The position numbers were made by a program, and so were the translations under genes. The notes under the pieces are model-generated. The model made no database searches and was not told where the DNA came from. It saw nothing but the letters and a program-made list of their open reading frames with translations. 15,051 bases of DNA from Niveispirillum sp. GTDB taxonomy: Bacteria; Pseudomonadota; Alphaproteobacteria; Azospirillales; Azospirillaceae. The DNA is taken from assembly GCA_016463045.1 (NCBI GenBank), contig JAEMSB010000024.1:3143-18193 (forward strand). The letters run 5' to 3'. Of this stretch, positions 12,818-15,051 are shown one piece after another. Each line of letters begins with the position of its first letter. The first letter of the stretch is position 1.

Positions 12818-13939
12818 TCACTGCGCCAGAGAGGCCGCCAGCACCGCCTTCACATCGTCCAACGCCACATCGGCACAGCGAAACGCCTTGCCGATGCCGC
12901 GCGCCAGGATGAAGGTGACGCGTCCATCCTTGACCTTCTTGTCCTTGGCCATGTGGGCTGCCAGCTTTTCCGCGGTCCAGCTACCGCCGCCCAGATGGGC
13001 CGCCGACACGGGCAACCCCACCGAAGTCAGATGCGCCTTCACCCGCGCCAGATCACCGGGGGGGCACAGGCCCATACGCACCGACAGGTCAAATGCCATG
13101 ACCATGCCGATGGCAACCGACTCGCCATGCAGAAGGGCCGTGCCATAACCGGCTTCCGCCTCCAGCGCATGGCCGAACGTGTGGCCAAGGTTCAGCAGCT
13201 CTCGCAAACCGCCTTCGCGTTCATCCTTGGCCACGATGTCGGCCTTGGCATCGCACGATACCCGGATCGCCTCTGTCATCAGGACGTCGTCGCCATCAAC
13301 CAGCGCCTGTCCGTTGGCTTCCAGCCAGGTAAAGAAATCCGGCCGGTCAATCAGGCCGTATTTCACCACTTCGGCATAGCCGGCCAGCACCTCACGCCGG
13401 GGCAGGGTCTTTAGGCTGTCGGTGTCGGCCAGCACCAGGCGCGGCTGATGGAACGCACCGATCAGGTTCTTGCCATGGCGGCTGTTGATGCCGGTCTTGC
13501 CGCCCACCGAACTGTCCACCTGGGACAGCAGCGTGGTCGGCACCTGGATGAAATCGATGCCGCGCAGGGCAATGGCCGCCGCAAAGCCGCCCAGGTCACC
13601 CACGACCCCGCCGCCCAGCGCCACCAACACCGTCTTGCGCTCAATCCCGCGCGACAGCAGGGCGTCCATCACCTCGCCCAGCTTTTCCATATCCTTGCTG
13701 GCCTCGCCCGACGGCACCACGATCGGGTCCATGACCCTGGCCCCAGCGGCGCGCAAACTGTCCAGCAGCGGCGACAGATGCAGATCGGCCACGGCACTGT
13801 CGGTCAGCACCACCAGCGGGCGGTTGCCCACCGCATCGCGGATCAGGGCGCCGGCATTGCGGATCAGGCCCGGCCCGATATGGATGTCATAGGAACGGTC
13901 ACCCAGGGCGACGGGGACGATGGTGCTCGGGCGGGTCAT
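12818..13939 (-). CDS. aroB: 3-dehydroquinate synthase
   Basis: AroB converts DAHP to 3-dehydroquinate, the second step of the shikimate pathway, using NAD+ and a divalent metal in the cytoplasm. The 373-residue product has the NAD-binding GGGVVGDLGGF at 109-119 and QVPTTLLSQVDSSVGGKTGIN at 132-152. Metal ligands are Glu190 (in GYAEVVKYG), His253 (in LNLGHTFGHA) and His271 (in LLHGESVAIGM). All are intact and length is normal. GGAA precedes the ATG at 13937-13939 by seven bases. The gene follows aroK after 27 bases on the same strand, the usual alphaproteobacterial order. Confidence 0.97.
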   Translation of the reverse strand: MTRPSTIVPVALGDRSYDIHIGPGLIRNAGALIRDAVGNRPLVVLTDSAVADLHLSPLLDSLRAAGARVMDPIVVPSGEASKDMEKLGEVMDALLSRGIERKTVLVALGGGVVGDLGGFAAAIALRGIDFIQVPTTLLSQVDSSVGGKTGINSRHGKNLIGAFHQPRLVLADTDSLKTLPRREVLAGYAEVVKYGLIDRPDFFTWLEANGQALVDGDDVLMTEAIRVSCDAKADIVAKDEREGGLRELLNLGHTFGHALEAEAGYGTALLHGESVAIGMVMAFDLSVRMGLCPPGDLARVKAHLTSVGLPVSAAHLGGGSWTAEKLAAHMAKDKKVKDGRVTFILARGIGKAFRCADVALDDVKAVLAASLAQ

Positions 13940-13966
13940 GGTCAGTTCCAGATGGTGTCGGGTCGG

Positions 13967-14524
13967 TCAGGCGGCGCTGCTGTCGGCATCGCCCAGCCAT
14001 TGGCGAAGCGCGGCGATGACGCGGTCGGTGGTGACATCGGGGGGACTATCGTCGCTATCCACCGTCAGGTCGGCCTGGGCATAGACGGGGTAGCGGATAT
14101 CCATCAGCCGGCCCAGAACCACGCGCGGATCACCCTGGCGCAGCAGGGGCCGGTGGTCGCGCCGGGCGGTGCGGTGGACCAACAGGTCCAGATCAGCGCG
14201 CAGCCAGATAGAGATGCCATGGTCGCGGATGGTCTGGCGCGTCGCCTCATCCATGAAGGCGCCACCGCCGGTGGACAGGACCTGCACCGGCTGGTCCAAC
14301 AACCGGGCGATGACGCGGCGTTCGCCGTCGCGAAAGCCCGCTTCCCCGAAACGGTCAAAGATTTCCTGGATGGTGCAGCCGGCCGCCCGCTCGATCTCGT
14401 GATCGGCATCGACGAAGGGCAGGCCCAGCTTGGCGGCCAAGCGCTTGCCGATGCTGGTCTTGCCGGCCCCCATCAGGCCGATCAGCACCAGTGTCTTTGG
14501 GATGGGCAGCACCGTCACGGACAT
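13967..14524 (-). CDS. aroK: Shikimate kinase
   Basis: AroK phosphorylates shikimate at the 3-position with ATP. The 185-residue product has Walker A GLMGAGKT at 16-23, the Mg/shikimate DAD at 39-41, Arg65 in GFRDGE, the shikimate-binding GGG at 86-88, and the lid RPLL at 125-128. All active-site residues are visible. The frame extends by three codons to a TTG at 14531-14533. I prefer the ATG at 14522-14524 because GGAG lies just before it, though the spacing (three bases) is short. It is the first gene of aroK-aroB and diverges from the small membrane-protein gene to the right. Confidence 0.95.
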   Translation of the reverse strand: MSVTVLPIPKTLVLIGLMGAGKTSIGKRLAAKLGLPFVDADHEIERAAGCTIQEIFDRFGEAGFRDGERRVIARLLDQPVQVLSTGGGAFMDEATRQTIRDHGISIWLRADLDLLVHRTARRDHRPLLRQGDPRVVLGRLMDIRYPVYAQADLTVDSDDSPPDVTTDRVIAALRQWLGDADSSAA

Positions 14525-14592
14525 GGGCTCCAAGGTCCAGCTTGCCGGCAGACCCAGACGGGGGACAACCGGGATGGCGGATGGTGGCGTGA

Positions 14593-14621
14593 TTGCCAGC
14601 CCATGGCGCGGGCGCTATGGT
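14593..14621 (+). promoter_or_regulatory. Candidate promoter for the 14784-15051 gene pair
   Basis: TTGCCA (14593-14598) and TATGGT (14616-14621) are separated by 17 bases on the plus strand. The -10 is identical to that of the tRNA-Gln promoter in this window. It would give a leader of about 155 bases before the ATG at 14784. The stretch also lies in the aroK upstream region, and no equally good minus-strand promoter was found. Confidence 0.5.
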
Positions 14622-14783
14622 GCGGGTCAAGGCCACCGGAACGGACGTTTCCATAGCACGAGGGGGTGGGGTCACCCAACCCTGGGAGCCAAGGGAAAAG
14701 CGGAGCCGGCACTGGTCGCCGACGCATGGCTGGACCATCTATCCATGCGACTGTCTGTCAATCTGGTTCGGGACCTGTTTTCC

Positions 14784-14921
14784 ATGAGCATGCTGGTGAA
14801 GATTCTGCTGCTGGTCGTTGTGCTTGTCGGTGTCGGCGGTTTCGCCGTGCTGGCCAGCGTCGATCTGCCCGCCCCCTCGCAGCCGGTGGAACGGGTGATC
14901 CCGAATGACCGTTTCAAGTAA
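14784..14921 (+). CDS. Small membrane-anchored protein (45 aa)
   Basis: I do not recognise a named family. The product has one strongly hydrophobic segment (about residues 4-26, LVKILLLVVVLVGVGGFAVLA), then a short hydrophilic tail with DLPAPSQPVERVIPNDRFK. It is therefore likely a single-pass inner-membrane protein with a short Pro-rich tail outside. The TAA at 14919-14921 overlaps the start of the next gene (ATG at 14905) by 17 bases, which points to translational coupling and a linked function. An in-frame ATG at 14745 would add 13 residues. I prefer 14784 because GGGAC lies about nine bases upstream and the membrane segment then sits at the N-terminus. Reality is supported by the clear membrane segment and gene overlap; function is unknown. 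Confidence 0.6.
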   Translation: MSMLVKILLLVVVLVGVGGFAVLASVDLPAPSQPVERVIPNDRFK

Positions 14922-15051
14922 CCGGCACCGCCGACCGGGTGGCCCCCTGAGTGGAATTGCGGCCCTGGGCCTGACGCTGCTGGCCGGCCCCGCGCTGGCA
15001 CAGCAAGCGGAGCCTGTGCCCTCCATCCCCACAGGCGCCCCTGTCTCCCTG
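14905..15051 (+). CDS. Secreted or periplasmic protein, N-terminal part (3' truncated by window edge)
   Basis: The frame opens with ATG at 14905-14907 and is uninterrupted for 49 codons to the window end. The N-terminus has a basic stretch (RHRR, 7-10), a hydrophobic core (about 17-28) and ALA at 30-32 followed by QQAEP, a textbook type I signal peptide. The mature start is Pro-rich. The gene overlaps the end of the small membrane-protein gene by 17 bases, with GGGTGAT as a possible ribosome site. Too little is visible to assign a family. Confidence 0.7.
   Translation, partial: MTVSSNRHRRPGGPLSGIAALGLTLLAGPALAQQAEPVPSIPTGAPVSL

Noticed and set aside
11769..13148. 459-codon plus-strand open frame opposite motA and aroB
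   Set aside because: It spans two unrelated conserved genes and an intrinsic terminator, and its composition is His/Gln/Arg-rich without any recognisable motif.

Overview
The window is high-GC DNA, densely coded, and reads as a chromosomal segment of an alphaproteobacterium. A Rhodospirillales/Azospirillaceae-type organism (Azospirillum, Niveispirillum, Nitrospirillum relatives) is the best guess. The grounds are the aroK-aroB pair, an alphaproteobacterial-type MotA, a TonB-dependent receptor, and proteins with the composition usual for that group. The taxonomic call is an inference; there is no rRNA or other marker. No insertion sequence, phage gene, CRISPR array or rRNA was seen.

Layout from left to right. 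(1) 1-530 (+) is the 3' end of a TonB-dependent outer-membrane receptor, followed by a strong hairpin. (2) 591-4570 (-) is a complete sulfate/thiosulfate ABC importer operon, transcribed sbp-cysT-cysW-cysA. It has a long AT-rich upstream region, a structured leader, a hairpin between sbp and cysT, and a short upstream ORF whose stop codon overlaps the cysT start. (3) 5040-7521 (-) holds two adjacent genes: a protein of unknown function and a protein that reads as a degenerate, probably non-catalytic GGDEF-EAL protein. A good intrinsic terminator closes this pair. (4) 7790-7864 (-) is tRNA-Gln(UUG) with a clear promoter. (5) 8048-9283 (+) is a secreted Sel1-repeat/peptidoglycan-binding protein, convergent with a small GNAT acetyltransferase (9285-9785, -). 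(6) 9981-11636 (-) is an AlkK-like fatty acyl-CoA ligase. (7) 11835-12695 (-) is a motA gene without motB beside it, closed by a strong terminator. (8) 12818-14524 (-) is aroK-aroB of the shikimate pathway. (9) 14784 to the window end (+) holds a 45-residue membrane-anchored protein overlapping the start of a secreted protein cut off by the window edge.

Most genes are ordinary housekeeping or transport genes. In the sulfate operon, Sbp captures sulfate in the periplasm, CysT and CysW form the channel and CysA powers it. AroK and AroB supply two steps towards chorismate. The part least explained by known families is the 5040-7521 pair. Its second member keeps the fold landmarks of c-di-GMP signalling proteins but has lost key catalytic residues, and its neighbour matches nothing I recognise. 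That pair, the short ORF coupled to cysT, and the leader/operator region of sbp are the places most worth a second look.
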